Below, piece by piece: positions 9,827-19,361 of a stretch of 64,000 bases of DNA; the stretch's first letter is position 1, and the number at the start of each line of letters is the position of its first letter. The DNA comes from Stenotrophomonas oahuensis (GTDB lineage: Bacteria; Pseudomonadota; Gammaproteobacteria; Xanthomonadales; Xanthomonadaceae). Under the pieces are notes generated by a model. That model made no database searches and had not been told where the DNA came from. It saw only the letters and a list, made by a program, of their open reading frames with translations. The stretch lies in contig NZ_CP115541.1 of assembly GCF_031834595.1 (NCBI RefSeq), forward strand, positions 3,714,501 to 3,778,500, read 5' to 3'. Position numbers and translations under genes: made by a program.

Positions 9827-10370
9827 TTGCACGATTTACGTGTCGCCGGGCTTCGCCCGGCTGCTGTTGGTTCTGGGCGAACAGCACGGTGGTTCATCGG
9901 TTCCCGTGGTTGGGCGCGCCGGGGTGGGTTTGCGGGACACGCCGTAAACCCGTCCATGGGGGCTCGTAGAAAACATCCATGTTTTCTACGGTCCCGCAAA
10001 CCCACCCCGGCACGCCCCAGGCAGTTGGCCGGTGGCCAGGGGAAATGCCAAATCAACGGCGATGTCGATTTGGGGTCATTCGTTCCCGGATGTTGGAGAT
10101 TTCACGGCGATCGTCTGTCGACCGATCCCACCGGAGCCGCGAACGGGTTTTGATCTTCCATGGCCACCGACGCACTGTCGTGGCGGGTCGGGATGGGCTG
10201 CAGGGGGCGTGAGCCGCATGGATGCGGCGATCGAGCTTACATGGACGTACTTGCAGCGTCCCCCGGAACGCCCGTCCCGAGCCGCCAAACCAGGGATGCC
10301 GTGAACCGAGGGTTGTTCGCCCAAATCCAACAGCAGCCGGGCAAAGCCCGGCGATACGTAGATCGTGCAA
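9827..10370. repeat. Composite palindromic element, copy A
   Basis: The 0.54 kb stretch between the sensor kinase and the GGDEF/EAL/receiver gene (convergent) has imperfect terminal inverted repeats of about 70 bp. The outer parts (TTGCACGAT... and ...GATCGTGCAA) are followed inward by SMAG-like palindromes GCCGGGCTTCGCCCGGC and GCCGGGCAAAGCCCGGC. Inside the left arm is a long hairpin: stem GGGTGGGTTTGCGGGAC pairing with GTCCCGCAAACCCACCC, enclosing a second stem GTAGAAAAC/GTTTTCTAC. The middle holds a block shared with copies B and C (GATTTCACGGCGATCGTC and TGTCGACCGATCCCACC in A and B). No open frame here looks like a protein. Two further copies lie at 17189-17756 and 56934-57476. Confidence 0.85.
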
Positions 10371-10382
10371 TCACAGGGAACA

Positions 10383-12134
10383 TCAAGGCTCGTCTTCCGC
10401 AGCCACCGGCGGTGCGGTGTTGGCGCGGCGTTGTTCTTCGTGGGTGCGGAAGGCCTGGTGGATGTGCTTGCGCAGCTCGTCGTCGTTCCAGGGCTTGGTG
10501 AGGAAGCGGTAGATCGCGCCGCGGTTGATCGCGTCGGTGACCGTGTTGAGGTCGGTGTAGCCGGAAAGGACCAGCCGGATCGTGTCCGGGTAGAGCATCT
10601 TTACCCGGCCCAGGAACTCGGTGCCGCTCATGTCGCTCATGCGCTGGTCCGACAGGATCACCTGGACGTCGTTGATCGCCAGCAGGTCGAAGGCATCGCG
10701 CACGTTGCCCGCTGCCAGAATGCGGTAGCCGTCGCGGCGGAAAAGGCGGACCAGCGAGCGCAGCACGTTTTCCTCGTCGTCCAGCAACAGCAGCGTGCGG
10801 TCCGGACGGGTTTCCGCGAAGGCCTCCGGGCGCAGGTAGCGCCGGCGCAGGGTCATGCCGGCGGCGTCGGCCGACATCGGCTCGCCAAACAGATAGCCCT
10901 GGAACACATCGCAGTCGTTGCGACGCAGGAAGCCCAGCTGGGCCTGCGACTCCACCCCGTTGGCGATCACCGTCATGCCCAGCTGGTGGCCCATGGCGAT
11001 GATCGCGCGTGCAATCGCCGCCTCGCGGTTGCCCGCCGGCGCGCTCTTGATGAAACTGCGGTCGATTTTCAGCTTGTCGACCGGGTAGCGCACCAGTGCG
11101 CTCAGGCTGGAGTCGCCGGTGCCGAAGTTGTCCAGGCTCAGGCTGATGCCTTCGTTGCGCAGGTTGACCAGGGTTTCGTGCACAAAATTGACGTTGTTGG
11201 TCAGCGCGCTCTCGTTGATCTCCAGCGTCAGCATGTGCGCCGGCACCCCCAGCGTCTGCATCATCGCCATCACCTCGGCGAAGAAGTTCGGTCGCAGCAG
11301 CTGCAGCGTCGATACGTTCACCGCGATGGTGAAATCGTCAAAGCCCTGGTCGCGCCATTGACGGGCCTGCTTCAATGCACCTTCCAGCACCCACGTGCCG
11401 ATCTGCACGATGATGCCCAGCCGCTCGGCGGTGCGCATGAAGCGCTCCGGCACCAGCATGCCCAGGGTCGGGGACTGCCAGCGCAGCAGCGCTTCCATGC
11501 CCACCACATGGCCGTCGCGCGCGCTTACCAGCGGCTGGTAGCGCAGCTTCAGTTCGCCGTTGGGAATAGCATCGACGATCTGCCGCGCGATGATGCTTTC
11601 GCTGTGGGCGCTGGAGGGCGTATTCACCGCGTGGATGCGCACCGCGTTGCCGCCTTCACGTGCGGCCTGGTGCAGGGCGTCTTCAGCGTGGTCCAGCAGC
11701 CGTGACGGCTCGCTGGCATGCTCCGGGCACAGGCTCACGCCCAGCTTGCCGGTCATGAACAGCGTGTACGGCAGCACCGACAACGGCAGCTCCAGCTGCT
11801 GGCGGATCTCTTCGGCGAGGTCATCCGGCAGCGGCAGGTCGCCGGTGCGCGGCACCGCGATCAGGAACTCGTCGCTGCCATGGCGCCACAGTTTGCCGCG
11901 TCCACGCAGGTGGTGCTGCAGGCGCTGGGCGATCAACACCAGGGCCTGGTCGCCCACCTCCGCACTCATGTTCTCGTTGACCGAGGCGAAGTGGTCGATG
12001 TCCACGTGCATCAGCATCAGCGGCGTACCGCCGGAGGCGGCTTCATGCACCATGGCCTGCAGTTCGGGATTGCCTGCGCCCAGGCGTGGGGGCGCGTCCT
12101 CGATGCTGACCAGGGGCAGGGAAGGGTTCCACAT
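10383..12134 (-). CDS. GGDEF-EAL protein with C-terminal receiver domain, catalytic motifs degenerate
   Basis: A 583-residue response regulator of unusual order: degenerate GGDEF domain (about 35-165, active-site motif HGSDEF instead of GGDEF), EAL domain (about 185-430) and receiver (about 447-565). The EAL signature MEALLRW is kept, but the metal-binding motif reads LDNFGTGDSS instead of LDDFGTGYSS and the catalytic loop reads ANGVES instead of AEGVET. Both c-di-GMP synthesis and hydrolysis are therefore doubtful, and c-di-GMP binding or signalling by protein contact is possible. The receiver is complete (LLLDDEEN, phospho-acceptor in ILSDQRMSDMSG, LTKPW). It starts 3 bases after the upstream histidine kinase gene ends, so the two form a pair. 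Confidence 0.92.
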   Translation of the reverse strand: MWNPSLPLVSIEDAPPRLGAGNPELQAMVHEAASGGTPLMLMHVDIDHFASVNENMSAEVGDQALVLIAQRLQHHLRGRGKLWRHGSDEFLIAVPRTGDLPLPDDLAEEIRQQLELPLSVLPYTLFMTGKLGVSLCPEHASEPSRLLDHAEDALHQAAREGGNAVRIHAVNTPSSAHSESIIARQIVDAIPNGELKLRYQPLVSARDGHVVGMEALLRWQSPTLGMLVPERFMRTAERLGIIVQIGTWVLEGALKQARQWRDQGFDDFTIAVNVSTLQLLRPNFFAEVMAMMQTLGVPAHMLTLEINESALTNNVNFVHETLVNLRNEGISLSLDNFGTGDSSLSALVRYPVDKLKIDRSFIKSAPAGNREAAIARAIIAMGHQLGMTVIANGVESQAQLGFLRRNDCDVFQGYLFGEPMSADAAGMTLRRRYLRPEAFAETRPDRTLLLLDDEENVLRSLVRLFRRDGYRILAAGNVRDAFDLLAINDVQVILSDQRMSDMSGTEFLGRVKMLYPDTIRLVLSGYTDLNTVTDAINRGAIYRFLTKPWNDDELRKHIHQAFRTHEEQRRANTAPPVAAEDEP

Positions 12135-12137
12135 GAC

Positions 12138-14243
12138 TCAATGTTCCAATGATTCAGAAGGCACCGCACCGTCGCTGCGGTACGGCAGATAAAGGTCGAT
12201 CAAGGTGCCGGCTCCGTGCGCCGACTCGATCTTCAGGGTGCCGCCCACGCTCTGCGCGCGTTCGCGCATGACGATCAGGCCGAGTCCGCGCGGGCCGTCC
12301 GGGTCGAACCCTTCGCCGTCATCGCGGACCTGCAGATGCAGGCCCTGGTCGTCCACGTCGTGCAGCTGCAGGTGGACCTGGCTGGCGCGGGCGTGGCGCA
12401 GCACATTGGTCAGGCTTTCCTGGGCGATGCGGAAACAGGCCTGCTCGATGTCGTTCTGTGGGCGGCGCGGAAGTGACTGGATGTCGGGCAGCAGTTCGAT
12501 CGTGCCGGACCGGAACAGCATGCCCGCCTGCCAGCGCAGCGCGGCCTCCAGCCCCAGTGCATCCAGCTGCGGCGGCCGTAGCAGGGTGGAAATGTCGCGG
12601 ACCTTGCCCACCGTGGCGTCGGCCAGATGGATGATCTGCTGCAGGTCCTCGCTGCGCCGCTGCGCGTCCTCTTCATCGCGCGCGGCAAAGGCGGACAGCT
12701 TCATCGCGGTGATCGCCTGACCGATGTCATCGTGCAGGTCGCGCGAGATCGCCCGCCGTTCATCCTCCTGCAGCGAGAACAGACGCCCGGCCATGGCCTG
12801 CAGTTCGCCGTTGCTGGTTTCCAGTGCCTCGCGGATGCGTTCGGGCTCACTGAGATCGCGGACAATCAGCAGCTTGCAGTTGCGTCCGCCGTAGCGCACG
12901 TCGCCCACGGCCAAGCCGGCCTGGAAGCAATGACCATCCAGCCGGCGCATGCCGATGACCTCGCCGGCACCGGTACCCGGCAACGGAATGGTGGCGAACA
13001 GCTGCGCGCGCACCCGGGCCAGGTCGCGCCCTTCCACCAGTGCGGACAGCGGCTCGCCCAGCAGGGTGTGCTGGCCGTATCCGAACTGCGCGGCCGCGCA
13101 GGCATTGGCATACAGCACGTGCTCATCGGACAGGATGACCACGCCATCGGGCAACACCCGCACCAGTTCGCGGAACTGCTCCTCGCGTTCGCGCAACAGC
13201 CGCCGCGACTGCTCGCGCTCGGTGACGTCCTGCAGGGTGCCGAGCACGCGCGGACGACCGGCATCATCGTGGCCGCTTTCGGCGCGGAGGTGCACCATCA
13301 ATGCGCGACCGTCCATCGCCAGCACGGGCAGCAGCACGTCGATCTGCACCTGCTCGCCCCGCATGTCCTGCAACAGCTGTTCGCTGAGTGCGGCGGTGGA
13401 AGAGTCGGCTGGCACCAGCAGTTCGTCGAAGCGGTGCCAGCGCCGCGCGCCGGGCGCGCGGCGGCCGAGCAGGTGGTATACCTGGTCGGCGAAGCGACCC
13501 AGCCCGGTGGCCGGGTCCACTTCCCACGCGCCGATGCGCGCCATTTCGTGCGCTTCCTCGACCCGTGCCAGGGCCTGGTCGCGGCGGCGCAGGGCCTGGT
13601 CCTCGCGGGTGCGGTCGATTGCAATCAGCAGCCGGGCCGGGCGACCGTCGTAATCCAGGTAGTTGCTGCGCATCTCCATGCGCCGCGGGCTGCCGTCCTT
13701 CAGCACCAGATCGGCGGTGATCACGCACAGTTGTTCGGGCTGGGAGCGGATCTGCTCCAGCTTGGCATTCATGGTCGCTTCGTCGCCGGCTGGCCACAGC
13801 GCGGTCATCGGCAGGGCCAGAAACTCCTCGCGGCTCCAGCCGAACAGGCTGCAGGCGGCCGGGTTCACGTCCAGGACCTCCAGCGTCTCCAGGTCATAGA
13901 CCAGAATCGGGCCGGGGTTGTCCTCGAACAGTTGCCGGTGCCGCAATGCGGACTGCGCCAGCCGCGCGTGCGCATCGAGCACATGCTGCGCCAGCGGGCG
14001 CAGCAGCAGATAGATGACGGCTGCGCTGGCGATGACGAAGAACGCGCCCTTGGCGGTCTGCCAGCGGGCAGCGTTGAGCGGGTTGACCGCCATCATCTGC
14101 ACCGCGGCGTCACTGGTCAGAATCCAGACCAGCGCCAGCACCAGATAGCCGATCACCACCCGCCAGCGATCGCGCCGCAGGGCACGGGCCAGCGGTAGAT
14201 CATGCGCGGAGGGCGGCGGCGAGCCGGACGGGACGTCGGTCAT
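12138..14243 (-). CDS. Membrane-bound NarL-type histidine kinase with three PAS domains
   Basis: From ATG 14243 the product has about 701 residues. Two N-terminal membrane helices (WRVVIGYLVLALVWILTSDA and AFFVIASAAVIYLLLRPL) flank a short periplasmic loop. Three PAS/PAC modules follow (first: LFEDNPGPILVYDLETLEVL; third: LVRVLPDGVVILSDEHVLYA), then a HisKA_3 dimerisation domain with the phospho-acceptor in SRDLHDDIGQAITAMK and a HATPase domain (DDGEGFDPDG, RGLGLIVMRERA). This class normally partners LuxR-type regulators, but here the adjacent partner is the GGDEF/EAL/receiver protein 3 bases downstream. The start is chosen so that the intergenic promoter region is left free; the frame is open further upstream. 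Confidence 0.9.
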   Translation of the reverse strand: MTDVPSGSPPPSAHDLPLARALRRDRWRVVIGYLVLALVWILTSDAAVQMMAVNPLNAARWQTAKGAFFVIASAAVIYLLLRPLAQHVLDAHARLAQSALRHRQLFEDNPGPILVYDLETLEVLDVNPAACSLFGWSREEFLALPMTALWPAGDEATMNAKLEQIRSQPEQLCVITADLVLKDGSPRRMEMRSNYLDYDGRPARLLIAIDRTREDQALRRRDQALARVEEAHEMARIGAWEVDPATGLGRFADQVYHLLGRRAPGARRWHRFDELLVPADSSTAALSEQLLQDMRGEQVQIDVLLPVLAMDGRALMVHLRAESGHDDAGRPRVLGTLQDVTEREQSRRLLREREEQFRELVRVLPDGVVILSDEHVLYANACAAAQFGYGQHTLLGEPLSALVEGRDLARVRAQLFATIPLPGTGAGEVIGMRRLDGHCFQAGLAVGDVRYGGRNCKLLIVRDLSEPERIREALETSNGELQAMAGRLFSLQEDERRAISRDLHDDIGQAITAMKLSAFAARDEEDAQRRSEDLQQIIHLADATVGKVRDISTLLRPPQLDALGLEAALRWQAGMLFRSGTIELLPDIQSLPRRPQNDIEQACFRIAQESLTNVLRHARASQVHLQLHDVDDQGLHLQVRDDGEGFDPDGPRGLGLIVMRERAQSVGGTLKIESAHGAGTLIDLYLPYRSDGAVPSESLEH

Positions 14244-14296
14244 GGGCGGCGGGATAACCAGGGCAAGGCTGGGGAGTCCGTAGATAGTAGTGGGTC

Positions 14297-14310
14297 GGCA
14301 CGCACATGGC
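14297..14310 (+). promoter_or_regulatory. Possible sigma-54 promoter of the PAS-GGDEF-EAL gene
   Basis: CGGCACG-N4-TGGC keeps the invariant GG (14297-14298) and GC (14309-14310) with 10 bases between, but departs from TTGC in the -12 box. It lies 75 bases before the proposed GTG start. It would tie this c-di-GMP gene to the flagellar sigma-54 programme; the match is weaker than at flgA and flgB. Confidence 0.45.
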
Positions 14311-14385
14311 ACTCAACTATCGGCTGGGGCCGCCGCTAACGGTTACGTTCCCGGCTGTCGGGTGCGCTTTTCGGAGTCTTACCGC

Positions 14386-17163
14386 GTGGACCAAGGGATT
14401 ATCGCGAGTCTGCTGCAGCACCCCCTGGCCTCGGCCCTGGTCATCCTGGACCGGACCGGGCGTCCGCTCGCGGCCAATCCGGCCGCGCGCGAGCATGGGC
14501 TGCCGGCAACCGTGGCAGCCTATGGTGACCTCCTGGAGTCGCTGCGCCTGCTGGCCGCCGATGGCGGCCTGGTGCCGTGCCAGCTGCCGGGCGGCCCGCG
14601 TGGCCGGTTTGATGGCTGGCTGCGCGCGGTGCATGACCCGGACGGCCAGCTGCTGGCGTTTACCCTCAGCGTGCCCGAACCGGTCGCCCCGTATGCCGGC
14701 AGCCGCTGGGAACTGGCGCTGGACCACGCTGGCCACGGCCTGTGGGACTGGGACCTGCCGCGCGATGCGGTGATCCGCTCGCGACGCTGGGACGACGTAC
14801 CGCGGACGGACGACGAAGCGGCACCGGCCGGTGCGGGCAGCGCCTTGCTGTCGCAGGTCCACGCGGATGACCAGCCGGCCGTACGCGCCGCGCTGGATGC
14901 GCATCTGCGCGGTGAGGGTGAGGTCTACAGCGCGCAGTACCGCATCCGCCACCCCGAGGGGGGCTGGCGCTGGGTGCTGGACCGGGGGCGGGTGGTCGCC
15001 CGTACCGTGGACGGCCAGCCGCTGCGCATGGTGGGCACGCATACCGACATCCAGGTGCAGAAAGAGATGGAGTCGCTGCTGCTGGAGCAGCAGCTGCACC
15101 TGCGCGAGGCGCAACGCATTGCCAGCATGGGCAGCTGGTCATGGGACCCGCACAGCCGTGAATTCTGGTGGTCACCGGAGTTCCTGGCGCTGCTGGGCGT
15201 GGCCACCGCGCCGCGCAGCCGCCGACGCTGGTTGCGTTTGCTGTCCGCGCCGTCGCGTACCGAGCTGCAACGCGCCTGGCGACGCCTGCTGCGCGACGGC
15301 AAGCCGGCCACGCTGGACCTTGAGCTGCCGCGCGGAAGCGAGGGGATGTTGTACCTGCGCCTGTGGATGCAGCCGTTGCTGGGCCCGGATGGCCGCCTTC
15401 AGCGCCTGCTCGGGCAGGTGCAGAACATCACCGAACAACACCAGACCGATGCGCTGATCCGTTGGCGTACGGAACTGCTCAACCGCGTCTCGGCGCTGGG
15501 CCGCATTGGCGGCTGCGAGATCGAGGTGGGCACGCGTAACATGCAGTGGACCGAGGAGTGCTACCGCATCCACGGCCTGCGCAAGCAGCCGATCACGCTG
15601 GACCAGGCGCTGGCGCTGTACACCCAGGATTCGCGCGACAGCTTCGAGGCGGCGCTGACCCGCATTGCCGACGGCGGTCTGCCCGAGCAGCTGGACCTGT
15701 GTTTCTATCGCCACTCCGGCCTGCGGATCTGGGTACAGGTGCTGATCGAGCTGGACCATCGCGACGGCCTGCCGACGCGTTTTGTGGTGCTGTTCCGTGA
15801 TATCACCCGCGAGCGTGAGGCCAACGAGCGGATCGAGCTGCTGGCGCACTACGACCTGCTGACCGGGTTGCCGAACCGGATGCTGCTGCGCGAGCAGACC
15901 GCCGAGGCCATCGAGGAGGCACGTGACCGTGGCGCGTCGCTGGCGATGCTGTTCATCGACCTGGACGGTTTCAAGACCATCAATGACACCTTTGGCCATG
16001 CGACCGGCGACACCCTGCTGAAGGCGGCCGCGGCACGGCTGCACCAGAGCCTGCGCAACGCCGACCTGTTTGGCCGCTTCAGCGGTGATGAATTCATCGT
16101 GGTGCTGCGCGACCTGGCTGACCCCGAAGATGCCGGGCATGTGGCGCGCAAGCTGATCGCTTCGCTGGCCGAGCCGCTGCAGCGCGGCGACATCACGCTG
16201 AAAGTGGGGGCGAGCGTCGGCATCGCAATGCTGGACGACACCCGCAACGACTTCGATTCGCTGCTGCGCGCGGCCGACGCGGCGATGTACGCCGCGAAGG
16301 AAGCGGGGCGCAATACCTACCAGTATTACAGCCAGGACGCGTTGGCCCGGATCCAGCGCATGCTGGAGCTCGAGCACGCGCTGCTGGGCGCGATCGAGCG
16401 CGAGGAGTTCAGCCTGGCCTACCAGCCGCTGATGCACGCGGCAAACGACCAGCCGCCGGCGATCGAGGCACTGCTGCGCTGGCACCGCCCGGGCATCGGC
16501 TACTGCAGCCCGGCGGAATTCATTCCAATTGCCGAGAAGTGCGGCGAGATCGTACGCATCGGCGACTGGGTGCTGACCGAGGCCTGTCGCCAGGCAGCCG
16601 CCTGGGACCGGGCAGGGCTGGTGTTCGACCGGATCGCGGTGAACGTGTCGGCGGTGCAGCTACGTGACCGGGGTTTTGCCGAGCGGGTGATCGAGATCTG
16701 CCACGCCCATGGCTGGCCACCGAGCCGGCTGGAGCTGGAACTGACCGAGTCGGCGCTGATCCGCGACACCGAGGTGCTGCGGCACTGCTTCGACGTGCTG
16801 GAGCGGCACGGCGTGCCGCTGGCGGTGGACGACTTCGGCACCGGTTTCTCGAACCTGCACTACCTCAACCGTTTCCCGGTCGGCCGCCTGAAGATCGACC
16901 GCAGTTTCGTCCAGGGCATGCTGAGCGATGCAGGGACTGCCGAAGTGACCCAGGCCATCGTGCACCTGGGCCACGCGCTGGGCATGAAAGTCGTCGCCGA
17001 AGGTGTGGAAACCGAGCAGGAAGAAGCCCTGCTGCGCCGCCAGGGCTGCGACGAGATCCAGGGCTACCTGTACTCCCGCCCGCTCACCCCGCGCGATCTT
17101 GCGCAGTTCCTGAAGGTGGGTGCGGCGACGGTCATTCCGCGCGAGGCTGTGGTACTGCCGTAA
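14386..17163 (+). CDS. PAS-GGDEF-EAL c-di-GMP turnover protein
   Basis: About 925 residues from GTG 14386, chosen because GGAG lies 9 bases upstream and the divergent kinase gene is then left with a promoter region; the frame is open to 14290. Several PAS/PAC modules (among them RIRHPEGGWRWVLDRGRVV and MGSWSWDPHSREFWWSPEF) precede a GGDEF domain with motif SGDEF at about residue 566 (LAHYDLLTGLPNRMLLREQ) and an EAL domain (IEALLRWHRP, ELTESALIRD, DDFGTGFSNLHYL, AEGVET). The EAL catalytic residues are intact, so phosphodiesterase activity is likely; SGDEF can still be active. No membrane segment was seen. A neighbouring, divergent kinase/EAL pair makes this a small c-di-GMP locus. Confidence 0.93.
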   Translation: MDQGIIASLLQHPLASALVILDRTGRPLAANPAAREHGLPATVAAYGDLLESLRLLAADGGLVPCQLPGGPRGRFDGWLRAVHDPDGQLLAFTLSVPEPVAPYAGSRWELALDHAGHGLWDWDLPRDAVIRSRRWDDVPRTDDEAAPAGAGSALLSQVHADDQPAVRAALDAHLRGEGEVYSAQYRIRHPEGGWRWVLDRGRVVARTVDGQPLRMVGTHTDIQVQKEMESLLLEQQLHLREAQRIASMGSWSWDPHSREFWWSPEFLALLGVATAPRSRRRWLRLLSAPSRTELQRAWRRLLRDGKPATLDLELPRGSEGMLYLRLWMQPLLGPDGRLQRLLGQVQNITEQHQTDALIRWRTELLNRVSALGRIGGCEIEVGTRNMQWTEECYRIHGLRKQPITLDQALALYTQDSRDSFEAALTRIADGGLPEQLDLCFYRHSGLRIWVQVLIELDHRDGLPTRFVVLFRDITREREANERIELLAHYDLLTGLPNRMLLREQTAEAIEEARDRGASLAMLFIDLDGFKTINDTFGHATGDTLLKAAAARLHQSLRNADLFGRFSGDEFIVVLRDLADPEDAGHVARKLIASLAEPLQRGDITLKVGASVGIAMLDDTRNDFDSLLRAADAAMYAAKEAGRNTYQYYSQDALARIQRMLELEHALLGAIEREEFSLAYQPLMHAANDQPPAIEALLRWHRPGIGYCSPAEFIPIAEKCGEIVRIGDWVLTEACRQAAAWDRAGLVFDRIAVNVSAVQLRDRGFAERVIEICHAHGWPPSRLELELTESALIRDTEVLRHCFDVLERHGVPLAVDDFGTGFSNLHYLNRFPVGRLKIDRSFVQGMLSDAGTAEVTQAIVHLGHALGMKVVAEGVETEQEEALLRRQGCDEIQGYLYSRPLTPRDLAQFLKVGAATVIPREAVVLP

Positions 17164-17188
17164 AGGTTTGCCCTCCCTTTGGCTGCGA

Positions 17189-17756
17189 TTGCAAAGTATC
17201 CGTAGAGCCGGGCTTGCCCGGCTGCTGTTGGATTCGTGCGAACAGCCCTCGGCTGCTGATCTACGTGCTTGGGGCCATCGGATGGGGGGTACGGGACACG
17301 CCGTTAACCCATCCATGGGGGCTCGTCGAAAACATCCATGTTTTCAACGGTCCCGTACCCCCCATCCGATGACCCTTCGACACATGGTCGGTGGCCATGG
17401 GAAATGCCACGTCCAAATCAACGGCGATGTCGATCCTTAGTCATGCGTTACCGGATGTTGGGGATTTCACGGCGATCGTCTGTCGACCGATCCCACCAAA
17501 GCAGGTCCAGCGCATGGACAAGTAATGAGTTGCTTTTGATCTTCGGTGGCCACCGACGCACTGTCGATGGCGGGTCGGGGTGGGCTGGAGGGGGCGTGAG
17601 CCGCATGGATGCGGCGATCGAGCTTACAGGGACGTACTTGCAGCGTCCCCCGGAACGCCCATCCCGAGCCGCCAAACCAGGGATGCCGTGGACACCGGCG
17701 TTTCGCACAAATCCAACAGCAGCCGGGCAGAGCCCGGCGTTACGTAGCGTGCGCAA
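17189..17756. repeat. Composite palindromic element, copy B
   Basis: Second 0.57 kb copy, again between convergent genes. It starts TTGCA, then CGTAGAGCCGGGCTTGCCC (left SMAG), and ends with the inverted SMAG (CCGGGCAGAGCCCGGC) and TACGTAGCGTGCGCAA. The left hairpin pairs GGATGGGGGGTACGGGAC with GTCCCGTACCCCCCATCC and contains the motif CATCCATGGGGGCTCG, also present in copy C. The right hairpin pairs CGGGGTGGGCTGGAGGGGGC with the region ending GGAACGCCCATCCCG and contains CCGCATGGATGCGG. The right half (17527-17760) is nearly identical to copy A. Confidence 0.85.
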
Positions 17757-18044
17757 TCACCGGAAGGGCGTCACGGGGTGCGCAACCGGATCGAACTCGT
17801 CGCCGCTCAGGCCCAGGTCCCAAGCGAGGCCGGCGTAGGCGGGGTCTGTCGTGGGGGAGGGCGAGGGTGCGGGCTGCGCGGCAATCAGGCGGGCCAGTTC
17901 CTGCTGGGCCAGCTGCTCCAGCACCGGCAGCAGCGCGCGGCCGTTCGGCGGTGGGGCCGGGGTGACGGGCAGGCGCGCGGCGTCAACCGGGAGCTCGGTA
18001 ACGGTGCTGGCGATCAGTGCTGCATTGGGGGCGTTCAACAGCAT
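17757..18044 (-). CDS. Small Pro/Ala-rich protein of unknown function
   Basis: A 95-residue frame (MLLNAPNAALIASTVTELPV...) with a proline-rich middle and a helical stretch LLPVLEQLAQQELARLIAAQ. No signal peptide, membrane segment or known domain was recognised. It follows the chemoreceptor gene on the same strand after a 98-base gap holding a strong hairpin. The stop codon lies immediately next to composite element B, so the original C-terminus may have been altered by the element. It may be a real small gene, but only the open frame and codon-like composition support it. Confidence 0.45.
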   Translation of the reverse strand: MLLNAPNAALIASTVTELPVDAARLPVTPAPPPNGRALLPVLEQLAQQELARLIAAQPAPSPSPTTDPAYAGLAWDLGLSGDEFDPVAHPVTPFR

Positions 18045-18084
18045 GAGGTGTCATCTACAAAGCTGGGGGGAGCTGTGCATGCAC

Positions 18085-18111
18085 AACGGCCCCGGGAGTA
18101 CCGGGGCCGTT
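18085..18111. terminator. Strong hairpin downstream of the chemoreceptor gene
   Basis: AACGGCCCCGG (18085-18095) and CCGGGGCCGTT (18101-18111) form an 11-bp perfect stem with a 5-base loop. No T tract follows on either strand, so it may be a processing or attenuating hairpin rather than a full terminator. Confidence 0.5.
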
Positions 18112-18142
18112 GGGGTTGCCGTTGCCGGCCAGGTGCATCCGG

Positions 18143-19333
18143 TCAGAACAGCTCGACCGCGCCGGCCGACATGTTCTGCTGTGCCACCGCCTTGTGCGGC
18201 GGGCGCTCCCACTCCACGCGCATGTCGCGCAGGCGGTTGCCGGTACGCTGCAGCGCGCTGACGATCTCCTCGTCGAACACGCCGCCATTACGGTGCAGTA
18301 GTTCCTGCAGGGCCAGCGCTTCGCGGTTGATCGAGGTCAGGCGGTCCAGGTGGGTGTGCACGCCGCCCAGCGCCTGGGTGGCGATGTCTTCGAACTGCAG
18401 GGCGCGGACCGCTTCGGCCACGCTGCTGTCGATGGCACGGCCGCAGTCCGAGATCTCACGCATGCCGTCACCCAGCGACGCATTGATCTGGGCCACGTTG
18501 TCCAGCATCGCCGCCGCTTCGTGGCGCGCTTCGCGGGAGCGGTCCATGTCGCGCGAGGCCATGTGCGAGACAGTTTCGCGGACCTTGGCGATGGCGTCCT
18601 TGGAGCTGTGTGCCAGCTTGCGGATCTGTTCGTTGAAGGTGGTCGAACGCTCGGACAGGTTGCGGACTTCGTCGGCCACCACCGCAAAGCCACGACCGGC
18701 TTCGCCTGCGCGGGCCGCTTCAATGGCGGCGTTCAGGGCCAGCAGGTTGGTCTGGTCGGCAATCGACTTCACGTCTTCCAGCAGCGCGAAGATGCCGTCC
18801 AGGTGCTGCGCCATCTGGTCGATGTGCTGCACGGTGGTGCTGCTCTGGCCGCTGACCTGTTCCAGCGCTTCCACCAGCTGTTCCATACGGTGGCTGGCGT
18901 GCTGGGCGAAACGGGCCACGTCAACGCCGGCACCGCCATCTTCACCGGCGCGGTCGACAATGCGGGCCAGCGCTTGGCTCTGCTGGCGGGACTTGCGGTT
19001 CATCGCATCGAAGCTGCTGCCCAGACCGCCCACCGCGTGGCGGATCAGGTCACGGGCGCGTTCCACTTCACCGCGCGAACCTTCAATTTCGTTGCCGACG
19101 AACTGGCGAAGCTCGGTCAGCAGCTGATCCTGTTCGCGCAGGATGCGGGCATGCTCGGGGGACCGCTGCGCCTGGGCGCGGGTGGTCCACCAGGCAAAGC
19201 CCAGCCAGCTGAGCGTCATCGTGGTCAGGATCGCCCAGCGCAGTGCGGCAGGCCAATCCAGGCCAATGGCCAGGGGGAGCAGGAGGGTCAGGACCAGGGG
19301 GGCGGCCAGACGGATGAAAATGCGTGAGTACAT
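18143..19333 (-). CDS. Methyl-accepting chemotaxis-type signal transducer without a ligand-binding domain
   Basis: ATG 19333 gives 396 residues. Two adjacent hydrophobic segments near the N-terminus ([20 protein letters not shown] and [20 protein letters not shown]) are joined by almost no periplasmic loop, so there is no external sensor domain. The rest is a long coiled-coil signalling domain with the receptor tip hairpin ([38 protein letters not shown]), which contacts CheA and CheW/CheV. It could sense membrane state or act as an auxiliary signaller. A near-perfect FliA promoter precedes it, placing it in the flagellar regulon. The C-terminus lacks a CheR pentapeptide of the NWETF type. 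Confidence 0.92.
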   Translation of the reverse strand: MYSRIFIRLAAPLVLTLLLPLAIGLDWPAALRWAILTTMTLSWLGFAWWTTRAQAQRSPEHARILREQDQLLTELRQFVGNEIEGSRGEVERARDLIRHAVGGLGSSFDAMNRKSRQQSQALARIVDRAGEDGGAGVDVARFAQHASHRMEQLVEALEQVSGQSSTTVQHIDQMAQHLDGIFALLEDVKSIADQTNLLALNAAIEAARAGEAGRGFAVVADEVRNLSERSTTFNEQIRKLAHSSKDAIAKVRETVSHMASRDMDRSREARHEAAAMLDNVAQINASLGDGMREISDCGRAIDSSVAEAVRALQFEDIATQALGGVHTHLDRLTSINREALALQELLHRNGGVFDEEIVSALQRTGNRLRDMRVEWERPPHKAVAQQNMSAGAVELF

Positions 19334-19361
19334 GGACGTTCTCGGGAGGTGCACGGTGAAT

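Noticed and set aside
14322..14350. GCCGATAG on the minus strand as a FliA -10 box before the NarL-type kinase
   Set aside because: The -35 position 15 bases away reads ACCG instead of TAAA.
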